64,000 nt of DNA from Deinandra increscens subsp. villosa (GCA_039602395.1 JBCNJP010000025.1:98311265-98375264), one strand, 5' to 3'; numbered from the stretch's first letter, positions 33,201 through 43,430 are shown. The notes: generated from the sequence alone by a model not told the origin. Numbers and translations are program-made.

Positions 33201-33602
33201 AAATTTAGGGATTACAAAAGACGATTTCCATGCAATTACTTGGTTTACCAGCTGGGCAGTAGACGCAGACCATGGTTCAGACGTTGCTGATACAAACATG
33301 TAGTCATCAATCATTTTTTTTGATACCGAAATTATAAAGTAACCAACCTTATGTTATTTGAAGTGATGAATGTAACTTGTTTGTGTGTTACCAGGGAAAA
33401 TGTTAAGGAGGACTTATCTGGAGTTATTAACATGTCAGCTAGAGAGCGGGCTGCGCTGGGGTTTATGTGCAAAGATATCATTGATGCAGGAAGGTTAATG
33501 TGGATGAGGGAATATGGACTAGAATCCAAGCTTGTCAAATATGTTCCATCTAACATCTCTCCTGAAAACCATTTGCTGGTCGCAAATAATCAAGTGTCTT
33601 GA
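30270..33602 (+). CDS. TRM13: tRNA 2'-O-methyltransferase TRM13 homologue, 9 exons
   Basis: Exons 30270-30343, 30434-30499, 30593-30892, 31879-32128, 32233-32290, 32522-32608, 32705-32812, 33185-33299 and 33395-33602. All borders are GT-AG and the frame closes exactly at 421 codons plus TGA. The ATG follows an in-frame TAA. N-terminal zinc-finger block: RCKFWLVKKKRFC (exon 1) and FCGNHSKRSD (exon 2). A CHHC-type block follows: CSIDPSHSVLESNLQSHLKRCP. The catalytic domain has EFGAGRGYLTQML (SAM site), LIERKSYKLKADRSLR, AIGKHLCGPATDMTLRC and SIATCCHHLCQW, ending GRLMWMREYGLESKLVKYVP. Yeast Trm13 methylates the ribose at position 4 of tRNA-Gly, -His and -Pro; the same reaction is inferred here. 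The predicted length is close to the family norm and no lesion is seen. Intron 3 (986 bp) holds a SINE. Confidence 0.93.
31060..31215 (+). mobile_element. tRNA-derived SINE fragment in TRM13 intron 3
   Basis: GACCGGAGGTCACGGTTTCGAGTC resembles a SINE B-box region, followed by TGGAAACAACC and AAGGGTACATACATCGGGCC, a body seen in plant SINEs. The target duplication is not clear (ATACATCAC / ATACATAAT at best). Orientation is the same as the host gene. Confidence 0.5.
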
Positions 33603-33904
33603 TTTGATTTCTCCGACAAAAATTTTGTAGTTTGATATCGTGAAACATGGATGACAAAAATCATTTGTTTTGAAGATTGAAGTTTGATTAGATTTTGAAT
33701 CATTTTAATACTATTTTAAGATAAACTTAAGGGTCTTTTGATTTTGTTTATTTTGGTTGATGTTTTACACTTTGACTCGTAATTCTCCTGTTTTGCTTTT
33801 GGTGTTCTGTTCTGGGCTCTGGGACTGGTCGGTTGAACTTTGAAATGTGGGCTGGTTGAGATGAAACGGGATATTAATATTTAGCAGATAATTCTTTCAT
33901 AATT

Positions 33905-33909
33905 GCGGG

Positions 33910-33952
<43 letters not shown>

Positions 33953-33977
33953 GCGTGTTCGATCCACGCTCACCGCA
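33905..33977 (+). tRNA. trnF-GAA: tRNA-Phe (GAA)
   Basis: The 73-nt cloverleaf pairs throughout: acceptor GCGGGGA/TCACCGC region, D-arm GCTCAGTTGGGAGAGC, anticodon arm CAGACTGAAGATCTG with GAA, T-arm CGCGTGTTCGATCCACG. No intron. The 3' flank has T-runs (from 33984) suitable as a Pol III terminator. It matches the canonical plant cytosolic tRNA-Phe as I remember it. Confidence 0.97.
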
Positions 33978-34659
33978 ACACATTTTTATTTATTAATTAA
34001 CATTTTGTATAGGCCGGCCAATTCACAACATGATCACAGCCCGATATAAAGCTTTCGTATTGGGCCACTCTTAACACAAGAAAAGGCCCGGTTCCTACCA
34101 TAGGAATAAAATCTAACACTATCGGTTTTCTATCCATCAAATACTACTTGATTTCATGTTTGTACTCTTAGATCATTTTAATTTATGTAAATTGTTTTAC
34201 TAACAAATTAATATTTTTAGTAAATAAGTTCATTAGATTTTTATAGATATTTTAATTTACTAAAAAGATATTTTGATCATAAAAATATAAAAATGTAAGG
34301 ATTTATAAAAATGTTTATAGAATTGGAATTTTTTATTATATTTTTAAAATTATCATAGGAAATTTAATATGTGACCATTGAGATAGAAGATACTTTTATT
34401 TTGAGAAGAGTTTTTGAGATAGAATATATTTTTACTTTGAGTATTCACACGAGAGTTTTTATTTTTATAATTTATCAAAAACATATATATTCGTCGCACA
34501 AATTTTACAATCTTCTTTCACGCCGGATGCAACCTATATCTAAAATGCATTGGTGAAAATGTAAACGGTCGAGCATAATAATAAACATAGCATTAATAAA
34601 ATAAAAAGCTATAATAAAACCATTAAAAACATAATGATAAAAAAGTCTTAATACTAATC
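33978..34659. other. AT-rich spacer between tRNA-Phe and LINE
   Basis: No gene or bounded element is recognised; several short low-complexity ORFs only. Confidence 0.55.
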
Positions 34660-36159
34660 AAAACTAAATTTTTTTTTTTTGAACAGCCACTATATTAATG
34701 AGATCAATCGGCAAAAACCGACTTAGCAAGGAGCTAAGAAGGCGCCCAAAAGTACAATACATAGAAGAAATAAACCCGAAAAAATAAAACAACCATACAT
34801 GCTACATTGGTATGATCTCGAAGAAACTAGATGAACAGAAAAAAGGAAATAAAAGAACGTGACAACGCCGAGAACACGACCTTGATCGCAGCCTAATCAC
34901 GAACACTAATCCGCGCATGCATACCGCGGATTCCAATCCAGAGAAATAAGCTAATTCCAAATCCCAAAACCCAAATCTTCACGCCTCCAAATTGATGAGA
35001 TCAACACCTTATATTTTGTAGATTTGATATCAACCTCTTCATTCATCATGCTAAGGATCATATTCATTCCAAAACAGCACTAAGCCCAGCATCACATAAC
35101 AAAAGGAGTCCATATAATTTTCATATGAGTCCAAAACTCCAGGCAAAAGAATGATGTATCTTCCTGGTACAACAACACCAAGATCTTCCATTCACCATCC
35201 AGAATATAAAACAGATGATCCATCCTTGCATTTATGCTTCCATTTTCCCATCACCAAAACTAACCCCAACACCTCAATCGTCATAACTCACCGACCAAGC
35301 TACAGAAATCGCACCGAGGTACTCATCTAAGCCCCACCAACATCAACAAAACCTCTATATAAGAGGTGAACCCATACGATAAACACCCCCATGACACGAA
35401 AATAAGAACACACACAACCCACACCAAAAAGAAACACCCAACACGAACCGAAATACGCATGTACACCAGAAACACAAGACCACAACCATAATGATACTAC
35501 CACATACTTATCCCATAGAACCACATACCAAGAACACACTCGTCCCCCCCCCCTCCCCCCAACTGGCGTACATCGTATGCTCCAAAACTCAACACACCCC
35601 AAGCGTATTGTCCCCAGAAACCCCCCACCCCATTTAAAAAAGGATAATTTCCATCCGTTAAAAAAGAATACACCATATCTAAACACCCCCAAGAATCGGA
35701 AGAAGAAGAAGAACACACACACACACCGCGAAACGATAATAAAACACGAAAATGAAGTACGATGCTATGGCAGGGAATGACATCACAACAGTCCTAGCAA
35801 AACTACACGGAGCCCCAATAAAACACACGCCAAGATAACCCCCCCCCCCCTGCCATAACACGTGAGCACCAAAACACAACACACCCCAAAGAAATGACCC
35901 GCAAGCCCCCCACCCAAACAAAACAGTGGAGCATCATTTAACCAACTTTTATCAGCATGCTTCAAAATGAGAGAATATAGCCAAGCCTCATTTGTAAACA
36001 GAAGATGTAGCCTACTATGTGCCACATTCGCCAACATAATATCATCCCACAATCCCACCCCATTTCCACCTTTACTTTAAGAAAAAAACACTTTGGTCCA
36101 CCGTCAGACACCACACCCAGAATCAAGCTCCCAACCCATCATCCCACCCCGCATTCCAT

Positions 36160-39100
36160 CTATACCCAGAAGTTCAAAGGGAACGAGAAGTCACACCATC
36201 GATCCCATTCTAGTCGATCCATCCTACCTCTGTTTTTTATCCATAGGAATGCCATTGCTTTCACATCCGACACTATCACATTTGCTTCAACCTCCCTTTG
36301 GTTAAAAATCTTGTTGTTTCTTGACTTCCAAATACACCATAAAGTCGACACAAAAATCCCATGCAGCACGTTTTTAAGGGCATCCGGCATCGACCATGAT
36401 TTGTGGATAGTAACAATCTCTTTAACTGTGTTCATAGGAAACATCGGGGCATTGCACCATCTTCGCACCAGATTCCAAACCCTTGCAGCCTTTACACAAT
36501 CAATAAGCAGATGATTAACCGATTCTGGATACATATTACATCCGCTACAGTCTGTGTCAATCAGGATTCCCCGACAACATAATTGTAATTTGACCGGTAT
36601 CCTTTCTAAGGCAGCTCTCCACGCAAATGCATTTACCTTCAAAGGTATCCACCTGAGCCAAGGGAAAAACTCTTCATACTCCCCCAAAGATTTATTTTGG
36701 ATTTCTCTTCTAATTATACTAACTTCGAAGTCATGCACCATACGAGATCCCCACCCCCAAGAGTCCTTTGTATCGCGAAGAACAGTTCCGTCTAGCATGA
36801 TTTGAGCATCCTGTACTACCTCCGCCAGATCAACACCTAACCCATTTCTCCATTTCCAATTAAATTCCAGTAAGTTATCCCTATTCGATATTCTATCAGC
36901 CACCACACATCCTTTAACCTTTTCCTTCACAAATAATTCGGGAAAGATGTCTTTTAACATGCCAAACCCAGACCAGTTATCCATCCAAAATAAGGCATCC
37001 CTCCCATTACCAATTCTGCACCGCAATTCATTCCTAGCCAAAATTCCTTTTTTTTCTAGGTCATCAACAACCCGAAGAATGCCTTTCCAAGGCCCACAGA
37101 TTGATTTTTTGCAAGGAAAAGCGTCACCTCCCCTTGTAGAAAAATGGATTGCTTTAATAACCTTAACCCACATAGCCTCTGGATTATCTTTGAATCTAAA
37201 TAGCCACTTTGTCATCAAACCAATGTTCAAAGCCCTCACAGATCCAATTCCCAATCCCCCACAATTCTTTTCAGCCATCATTCTGTCCCACGATATCCAA
37301 GCAATTTTTCGATTACACTCATTCCCGCCCCACACAAATTTTCTCCGAATTGCTTCAATTTCTTTAATCACTTGAAGTGGCGCCCTAAATAAAGAGATGT
37401 AATAGGACGGAATAGCACCCAGAACCGTTTTTGCTAGTACCACCCTTCCACCAAAAGATAAAGTCTTCCTTTTCCAGTTTGACAATTTTTTCTTCACTTT
37501 GTTGATAACAACATCCCAGTTACGTCGAAGATTCATGTTTGCCCCCAGTGGAACCCCCAAGTATTTTGTCGGGAATTTTTCCGCCCTACAATTTAGCTTT
37601 GCTGCCAACTCACTCAATTCCCTCTCCGACATCCCAATACCAAAGAGTGTGCTTTTATTAAAACTCACTTTCAGTCCCGACACAAGGTTAAAGCATCTCA
37701 GAATTCTTGCCAGATTCTCCATATTTTCAGTAGTCGCCTCGCCCAAAAATACAACATCATCTGCAAAGAACATATGAGATAGTGTGGGTCCGTTATTTGG
37801 TAATTCTAATCCTTTAAAAATCCCCACAGCGCATGCCCTTTCGCTCAGGACATGAAGAGATTCCATTACAATTGCAAACAACATGGGTGATAATGGATCC
37901 CCTTGACGAAGCCCCCTAGTCACATTGAATTCTGCAGTTGGAGAGCCATTAAGTAGAATTGATGTCCTCCCCGATGATAAGCAACCAGATACCCATGCTC
38001 TCCATTTGTCAGGAAATCCCATATGCATCAAAATGTTCTCCAGAAAACTCCAACTTACCGAGTCGTATGCTTTGGCGAAATCAACTTTGAATAAACATGC
38101 CAATTTTTTTGTGTACTTTAGCCAAGCAATCGTTTCATTCACAATCAATGGTCCGTCTAAAATAAACCTCCCACTAATGAAAGCAAATTGTGTTTCACTT
38201 ACCACTGAGTTAATAACCGTTTTTAGTCTATTCGCTAGAACTTTTGCAATCACCTTATAAATGGCCCCAATAAGTGATATCGGTCTATAGTCTTCAACAC
38301 CCATCGGATCGTTACATTTGGGGATCAAGGCTATGAACGCTGCATTACATCCGTTACTGATTCGACCCGTCTCATGGAATTTATCTAAAACTCTTTTAAA
38401 ATCAATAGCAAAAACATCCCAGTATTTTTTGAAAAATCTGAAGTTAAAACCATCCGGTCCTGGGCTCTTATCATTTCCACAATCCCAAACCGCATTTTTT
38501 ATTTCCTGCATCGAAAACAAACCCACAATACATTGACCTTGATTAAACGACAATTGTTTAAAACCCATACCTTCCATTAATGGTCGATGCTCCAATGGTT
38601 CTGTGAACAATTTGCAGAAATGATTTGTCACCGTTTCTTTGATCATTGGTGCATCCCGTCGCCATATTCCTTCTATCCACATCCCAGAAACCCTGTTTGC
38701 TGCGAGCCTACAATTGATTATTCCATGAAAAAATCTCGAGTTTTCGTCCCCGTCAATTGCCCATTTCACCTTTGCCTTTTGTTTAATATCCATATTTCTA
38801 TTTTTTTCCCATTCTGCAATTGACTTAACCAGCTCTAATCTTTCCTGTAATTCTCCATCAGTCAACATTCTTGACTCCCCCAAAACTTCCAATTCGTCAA
38901 CTCTTTTCTTTGCTTCTTTTATTCTTCCAAACTCCTTTTCCTTTACATTTATCCACCATGATTTCAAACCCTTCTTAATGTTTTTGAGTTTTAATTGTAG
39001 CTCCCGATCCGGTTCGCAATCCCCAGGTGCCACCGCGTACCCCAGTCTAACAGTGGAATCAAAATCCTTCATTCCATGCCATGAATTATAGCACTTGAAC

Positions 39101-39819
39101 GGGATCGGCCCAAAATCCGGTCCACCGCAATCAAGTATGATCGGGCAGTGATCCGATACTTCCCTAGGCATAGCGATACACGACACCCTCGGCCACTGAT
39201 TAATAAAGTTTCTACATACCATAATGCGATCAATTTTACTCATCTTTCGGCCATTCTTTTCACAGAAAGTAAACTTATGACCCCCCATTTTAACATCCAC
39301 AAATCCACAGTTGTTTATGAAGAGGTTGAAATCTCTAGCCGTAGTTGCACAAAATGTTGAATTTAATCTTTCTTCCTGCTCCCTAACCGCGTTAAAATCA
39401 CCAAGGCACACCCACAATCCCTCGTATTGGACTTTTAATCCCCCAATTTTTTGCCACAGACATCGTTTTGATGCAACCGATTGTGGTCCATATACATTCA
39501 CTATGTTTATAATCTGATGAGTCCCACGCACCCAGCCCCTAATCAATAAGAAATTTGAGTCTTTTACCGTATCAGTATGCCGAAATAAGGCCGGATCCCA
39601 TAGACTTACAAGCCCCCCCGATCTACCCTCCGCCGCAACCGCCTCAGATTCAAATAGTGATCTATCCCAAAGTCTGTTAATGGGGATTTTTTCAATTTCC
39701 GACAATTGGGTCTCTTGAATTGCTATAAAACTCACCTTGTTTTCTAATTTTAATTTCCTCACCCACATATGTTTCCTTTCATTCATAACACCCCGTATAT
39801 TAAGTGACATAATATTCAT
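36160..39819 (-). CDS. LINE ORF2: endonuclease, reverse transcriptase, zf-RVT
   Basis: 1219 aa with no stop. An N-terminal apurinic-type endonuclease domain (about 1-230) shows MSLNIRGV, IQETQ, GDFNAV and SDHCPI. The reverse transcriptase domain (about 480-750) has YRPISLIGAIYKVIAKVLANRL, VDFAKAYDSVSW, GLRQGDPLSP and catalytic FADD. The C-terminal part has a zinc-finger-like zf-RVT region (PLKVNAFAWRA, CSGCNMYPESVNHLLIDC, CIWKSRNNKIFN). In the family, the product nicks target DNA and primes reverse transcription of its own mRNA. All key motifs are present, so it may encode active enzyme. The ATG overlaps the ORF1 stop as TAATG. Confidence 0.95.
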   Translation of the reverse strand: MNIMSLNIRGVMNERKHMWVRKLKLENKVSFIAIQETQLSEIEKIPINRLWDRSLFESEAVAAEGRSGGLVSLWDPALFRHTDTVKDSNFLLIRGWVRGTHQIINIVNVYGPQSVASKRCLWQKIGGLKVQYEGLWVCLGDFNAVREQEERLNSTFCATTARDFNLFINNCGFVDVKMGGHKFTFCEKNGRKMSKIDRIMVCRNFINQWPRVSCIAMPREVSDHCPIILDCGGPDFGPIPFKCYNSWHGMKDFDSTVRLGYAVAPGDCEPDRELQLKLKNIKKGLKSWWINVKEKEFGRIKEAKKRVDELEVLGESRMLTDGELQERLELVKSIAEWEKNRNMDIKQKAKVKWAIDGDENSRFFHGIINCRLAANRVSGMWIEGIWRRDAPMIKETVTNHFCKLFTEPLEHRPLMEGMGFKQLSFNQGQCIVGLFSMQEIKNAVWDCGNDKSPGPDGFNFRFFKKYWDVFAIDFKRVLDKFHETGRISNGCNAAFIALIPKCNDPMGVEDYRPISLIGAIYKVIAKVLANRLKTVINSVVSETQFAFISGRFILDGPLIVNETIAWLKYTKKLACLFKVDFAKAYDSVSWSFLENILMHMGFPDKWRAWVSGCLSSGRTSILLNGSPTAEFNVTRGLRQGDPLSPMLFAIVMESLHVLSERACAVGIFKGLELPNNGPTLSHMFFADDVVFLGEATTENMENLARILRCFNLVSGLKVSFNKSTLFGIGMSERELSELAAKLNCRAEKFPTKYLGVPLGANMNLRRNWDVVINKVKKKLSNWKRKTLSFGGRVVLAKTVLGAIPSYYISLFRAPLQVIKEIEAIRRKFVWGGNECNRKIAWISWDRMMAEKNCGGLGIGSVRALNIGLMTKWLFRFKDNPEAMWVKVIKAIHFSTRGGDAFPCKKSICGPWKGILRVVDDLEKKGILARNELRCRIGNGRDALFWMDNWSGFGMLKDIFPELFVKEKVKGCVVADRISNRDNLLEFNWKWRNGLGVDLAEVVQDAQIMLDGTVLRDTKDSWGWGSRMVHDFEVSIIRREIQNKSLGEYEEFFPWLRWIPLKVNAFAWRAALERIPVKLQLCCRGILIDTDCSGCNMYPESVNHLLIDCVKAARVWNLVRRWCNAPMFPMNTVKEIVTIHKSWSMPDALKNVLHGIFVSTLWCIWKSRNNKIFNQREVEANVIVSDVKAMAFLWIKNRGRMDRLEWDRWCDFSFPLNFWV

Positions 39820-41249
39820 TACTTACCTCTTTTGTCCCCCTCGTCTGCGATGATCTCCTTCAGTTCCTCATCGAATTTACTTGCATCGATTCCCACTAGC
39901 TCGCCGATTCTCTTTGTTTTTTCCAATTCCTCTTCAAGTTCTTGAGCACTACGACCCCTTGCTCGAACCGTTTTTTTTTCCTTTCTTTTTTTAAGAACCT
40001 CCGCTAGATTCTTTGCCAAAGCCCCCCAAATCGCACCCTTGCTGCCCCCCCCAGTCATTCTTCCTTGCGCTATAATTGCGTTAATCCGATCTTTCTTGTT
40101 CCTTCTTTTCCGTCTTCGAAGTATCGGTAGTGATACCACCTCTTCATCGTCCCAAAATTTCCCATTTTCTGAAGAAATGCTCCTGACTTCATCGAATGGT
40201 TCAGATAAGGCCTCCCACCCAGTCTCCGAAATGTCACTAATACCCCCTTCAGGTTCTTTTTGTTTTTTATTTGAGTCCCCTTTATTACTTCCTTCCTGAT
40301 TGAAATTTTGTATCCCCCCTTCTCTATCCGTCTCTTTTATAGTTGTCTCGGGCTCCATTTGTTTATTAGTTGCAGCCCAGCCCACCTCACCCAATAATAC
40401 CTCCCCATTCAAGCCCAATTCATCATGTTCCCCATTTTCTAGGCCCAATTTACTTTCCGCCACATTTTCCCCCCCTTGGTGCATAGATTCTTTCTCTTCT
40501 CTATCCTCTTTCCTTTTCTCAGTTTCAATAGTTTCTGGAACATTGGACACCTCATCATCAGCTACACGATCCCCCACATCATTATTATCCACACCGCCCA
40601 CTGCATCCCTCGAGGCCATACTCGCCAAACTGTCCGCCTTGAGACTCGGAATACTCACTTCCGCCGACTTTTGGTTTCCCGAATTTTTTTGCATCGACCC
40701 TTCGTTTGCCCCTCCATCATTCTCCGGCCTGTGATTCCTTTGCCGGACTACCCAAACCGGTGTTGTCGTCGATCCTTGATTTGATGGTGCTTTCAATGTT
40801 TTTTCCGGCCTATTATTTCCCTCCATTTCGACTGTTCTCTGACCATCCGGCGTCGGAATCGCCTTTGGCGGGTCATTTAGTTTTGAGGGTTCCCAAGTAC
40901 TCATCTCCTCCGTCACACGGACCTGGTATACCCTATTATTCCACTGTATATCAATCCACACATCAATCCAATCTCTAATATTTGTGAGTATGAAGCATCT
41001 ACCATATGAATTATCATCGTTCGTCCACGAAAAATCCGACGAGCAGATGATTTTCCCGAAATTCTTTCCAATATTATCATACGTCTTATCATCCCTAATT
41101 AGTATGGGTACCCCTACGATTTTAATGCAAGCAATCCTTTCTGTTTCCATCTCCACGCCATCCCACATGTGCAAGCTCTGGAAGAAAACTTGCCACTCCT
41201 TCTGCTTGTTATGGAGGAAATTTGTAGCTGTTTCTTTGTTTTTGAAAGT
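39819..41249 (-). CDS. LINE ORF1, 5'-truncated RNA-binding protein
   Basis: Open frame from the 5' truncation point at 41249 to TAA at 39819-39821. The beginning reads TFKNKETATNFLHNKQKEW and then WDGVEMETERIACIKIVGVP, TYDNIGKNFGKII and YGRCFILTN. This resembles the region after the RRM in plant L1 ORF1 (GVP.....IG..FG pattern). The N-terminal RNA-binding part is missing because the insertion is 5'-truncated. The C-terminal half is acidic/basic low complexity with an RRRKRRNKKDR stretch. The protein would chaperone LINE RNA; this copy lacks its native start, so the insertion is unlikely to be autonomous. Confidence 0.85.
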   Translation of the reverse strand, partial: TFKNKETATNFLHNKQKEWQVFFQSLHMWDGVEMETERIACIKIVGVPILIRDDKTYDNIGKNFGKIICSSDFSWTNDDNSYGRCFILTNIRDWIDVWIDIQWNNRVYQVRVTEEMSTWEPSKLNDPPKAIPTPDGQRTVEMEGNNRPEKTLKAPSNQGSTTTPVWVVRQRNHRPENDGGANEGSMQKNSGNQKSAEVSIPSLKADSLASMASRDAVGGVDNNDVGDRVADDEVSNVPETIETEKRKEDREEKESMHQGGENVAESKLGLENGEHDELGLNGEVLLGEVGWAATNKQMEPETTIKETDREGGIQNFNQEGSNKGDSNKKQKEPEGGISDISETGWEALSEPFDEVRSISSENGKFWDDEEVVSLPILRRRKRRNKKDRINAIIAQGRMTGGGSKGAIWGALAKNLAEVLKKRKEKKTVRARGRSAQELEEELEKTKRIGELVGIDASKFDEELKEIIADEGDKRGK

Positions 41250-41759
41250 GGGTTAAGAGATTAATTAAAGATTAGTTGGCATTAAATCGACAATAACAAT
41301 TAATCGAGAAATAATTGATAAAAGGTTAAATATCGCTAGATGATTAGTCGGCGATTAGTCGGAGACTTGACGAGATTTATACAACCATGCAAATAACAAA
41401 TGGGAACTTTGATTTATAAAACTAAATAGACTAAAAACTTAACATCATGGTTTTATGTTGAAGACGAACCTATTTAGAAAACTCACAATGATATCAAAGG
41501 AAAAGGAAGACTTAAAATAAAATAATAACAAGAAAAAAAAAGTAACATATAAAAGCGTGGATGATTAAAGTACTTGTAAAATAAAACAACAATAAATCAA
41601 AGTTCCCATTTGTTATTTGCATGGTTGTATAAATCTCGTCAAGTCTCCGACTAATCGCCGACTAATCATCTAGCGATATTTAACCTTTTATCAATTATTT
41701 CTCGATTAATTGTTATTGTCGATTTAATGCCAACTAATCTTTAATTAATCTCTTAACCC
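41250..41759. repeat. Perfect inverted repeat: two 168-bp arms, 174-bp spacer
   Basis: The left arm 41250-41417 (GGGTTAAGAGATTAATT...) is the exact reverse complement of the right arm 41592-41759 (...TTAATCTCTTAACCC); I compared them base by base and saw no mismatch. The left arm abuts the LINE 5' end and the LINE target duplication starts at the very next base (41418). The right arm lies 151 bp upstream of the J-protein gene ATG and is probably its native promoter DNA. Confidence 0.93.
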
Positions 41760-41910
41760 TAATCGATTGTGTGAGTGACTTTTATAAGCTTGCTAATTTA
41801 TATACAGGGGTAATTACGTTATATGCGATAATGCGAATTTGGTTGTTATTATGACACGAAAGTCGAAATTGCAGAGAGCTGGGAAGAACTTAGAACCGTA
41901 GAAGGAGAAG

Positions 41911-42863
41911 ATGCTTGGCGATGAAGCAAGGATGTTGCTAGGGTTTCTTCCCAATTCCACACCTTCGTCGTCACAGGTACAAATTGCACACAAAACAACC
42001 AAATTCGCATCTCGATTTCAACTTTTTCATGTTAATTTCAATCAGGTGAAAGCAGCTTACAAGAAAAAAGCGTGGGAAACTCATCCCGATCGTTTCCCCA
42101 TTTCCGAAAAATCTATCGCCGAATCCAATTTCAAACTGGTATCATATCATCGAATTAGTGTTTTCAGTTCATTCACGTCCTTCAACTGATCAATTTCTAT
42201 TTTATAATTTTTGGCAGATTTCAGAAGCTTACGCGTGCTTACAGTCCGGTAAGTTGATTATCTAATCTAATCTCTCGATCGTTTATCATTTCTGCAACTG
42301 GATCTCTCTGCTACGTTGATTAATTGTTGGATTCCGTACAGAGAGAAGATATGCACCTTTTACATAATATAAACCCTAGAAATTTACATCATCAATCATC
42401 TTAATATATTGATCTGCAGTTCTAGTAAAACATCAAATAATTAGGAACAAATAGCATTTATGTTTGGGACTGATTTGAACATCTTATTTGCTTGCTGTTT
42501 CTGTAATTCTGTGTTTGTTTTTGGCTGATTATATCTGAGAAAAACCAGGTGCATATTCAACAAGAGGCTCGTATTCGAGGGTGGTAAGAACCGGGGTCCC
42601 AAGGACTCAAGGAGGAAGTAAAAACACTGCACTGATTCGAATCCCGTTCCTCTTGATTGTTTTAGGAACTGTTGCACTCGGTGGATCCAGTGCCACCAGG
42701 TGAACGATTTATTACATGTTTTCAAACATTTCAATGTTTGATCAAACACTTGCCTTTGATGGAAGAATATATATAATGGATTGATGGTATGATTTTGTTT
42801 TCTATTAGGGCTTACCGAAGGCAGAAAGAGGCGTACCCGTCTCATAACCCTTTTCTTCCTTGA
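41911..42863 (+). CDS. Small J-domain-like protein, 5 exons
   Basis: Exons 41911-41976, 42046-42138, 42218-42248, 42549-42699 and 42809-42863, all GT-AG, giving 131 aa. Residues 1-64 resemble part of a J domain: LLGFLPNSTPSSSQVKAAYKKKAWETHPDRF (an HPD motif at 35-37 after a helix-II-like stretch) then ISEAYACLQ. HPD stimulates Hsp70 ATPase in the family. The usual aromatic/acidic helix I is replaced by a short LLGFLPNSTPSSSQV segment, as in divergent J-like proteins. A hydrophobic stretch FLLIVLGTVALGG (about 99-111) suggests a tail anchor, followed by a basic tail AYRRQKEAYPSHNPFLP. Possibly a membrane-attached co-chaperone; partner unknown. Confidence 0.8.
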
Positions 42864-43204
42864 GGTTACAAACATTTGATCCGGAGCCAGGCGGTCATCA
42901 TGTTGTCATGTAAGCCACCTTCATTTTGTTGTTTGTTCTTTGTAAATGCCACAGCTAGCTGACTAGGTATTTTGTTTCTGAAAAGATAACAAGTCAAAAC
43001 TAAAATTGGAAAAATTGTATCTTTATTGGTCTTGAAATGTACAAATAAGAAGGAATTGAATAAAGATAACAGGAACATTTGCCTGAAAGTGAACCGAACA
43101 CAATTCTTGGGGCATATATGTGTAGTAGTTGCCTCAGTAACATGAGACACGTATAGAGTAGTTATATATCCATTGAAAAGGGGAAACGAGGAAATGTAAG
43201 TTAG
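42864..43204. other. 3' flank of the J-protein gene
   Basis: Nothing beyond probable 3' UTR and spacer is seen; short minus-strand ORFs here have no domain. Confidence 0.5.
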
Positions 43205-43430
43205 AAGATTAGGGCTTAAAACTTTCTAGGGATTCTCTTAAGGTATGACTCATGAGGTTCGAATCCAACTTCTAATGGTTTTCTAGCTTTAACCACTTGA
43301 AGCCGACACACCCAACTAAGTTGTGTTTACCAGGGTTATCTGTATGGCCCGTAAGTTTTCCCTAACGGGTCGGGTTCTCATTAGAAACAGAAACCTCTTC
43401 CAAGGTGGTAGAGACAACCGCAAACCATGA
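43205..43430 (+). mobile_element. Probable SINE
   Basis: The B-box-like GAGGTTCGAATCC follows CTCTTAAGGTATGACTC. The downstream body has CCCGTAAGTTTTCCCTAACGGG and GGTGGTAGAGACAACC, resembling the SINE bodies elsewhere in this window. Flanking duplications were not resolved. Confidence 0.45.

Larger units (their letters stand above)
34660..41427 (-). mobile_element. Young L1-type LINE insertion with 10-bp TSD and inverted target segment
   Basis: The element reads leftward. It has 5'-truncated ORF1 (39819-41249), intact ORF2 (36160-39819), a ~1.5-kb G/T-rich 3' UTR, and a 3' end TAATATAGTGGCTGTTC followed by an A-run (34670-34680 on the plus strand as T). The direct repeat AAAACTAAAT at 34660-34669 and 41418-41427 is the likely target duplication. 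Between the LINE 5' truncation (41249/41250) and the right repeat lies a 168-bp segment that is an exact inverted copy of DNA 174 bp further right. The absence of stops in ORF2 and the perfect repeats indicate recent insertion. Confidence 0.9.

Noticed and set aside
35327..36058. Minus-strand ORFs of 75-131 codons downstream of LINE ORF2
   Set aside because: They are Gly/Val/Phe-rich low-complexity translations of the G/T-rich LINE 3' UTR; no third LINE ORF is known to me.
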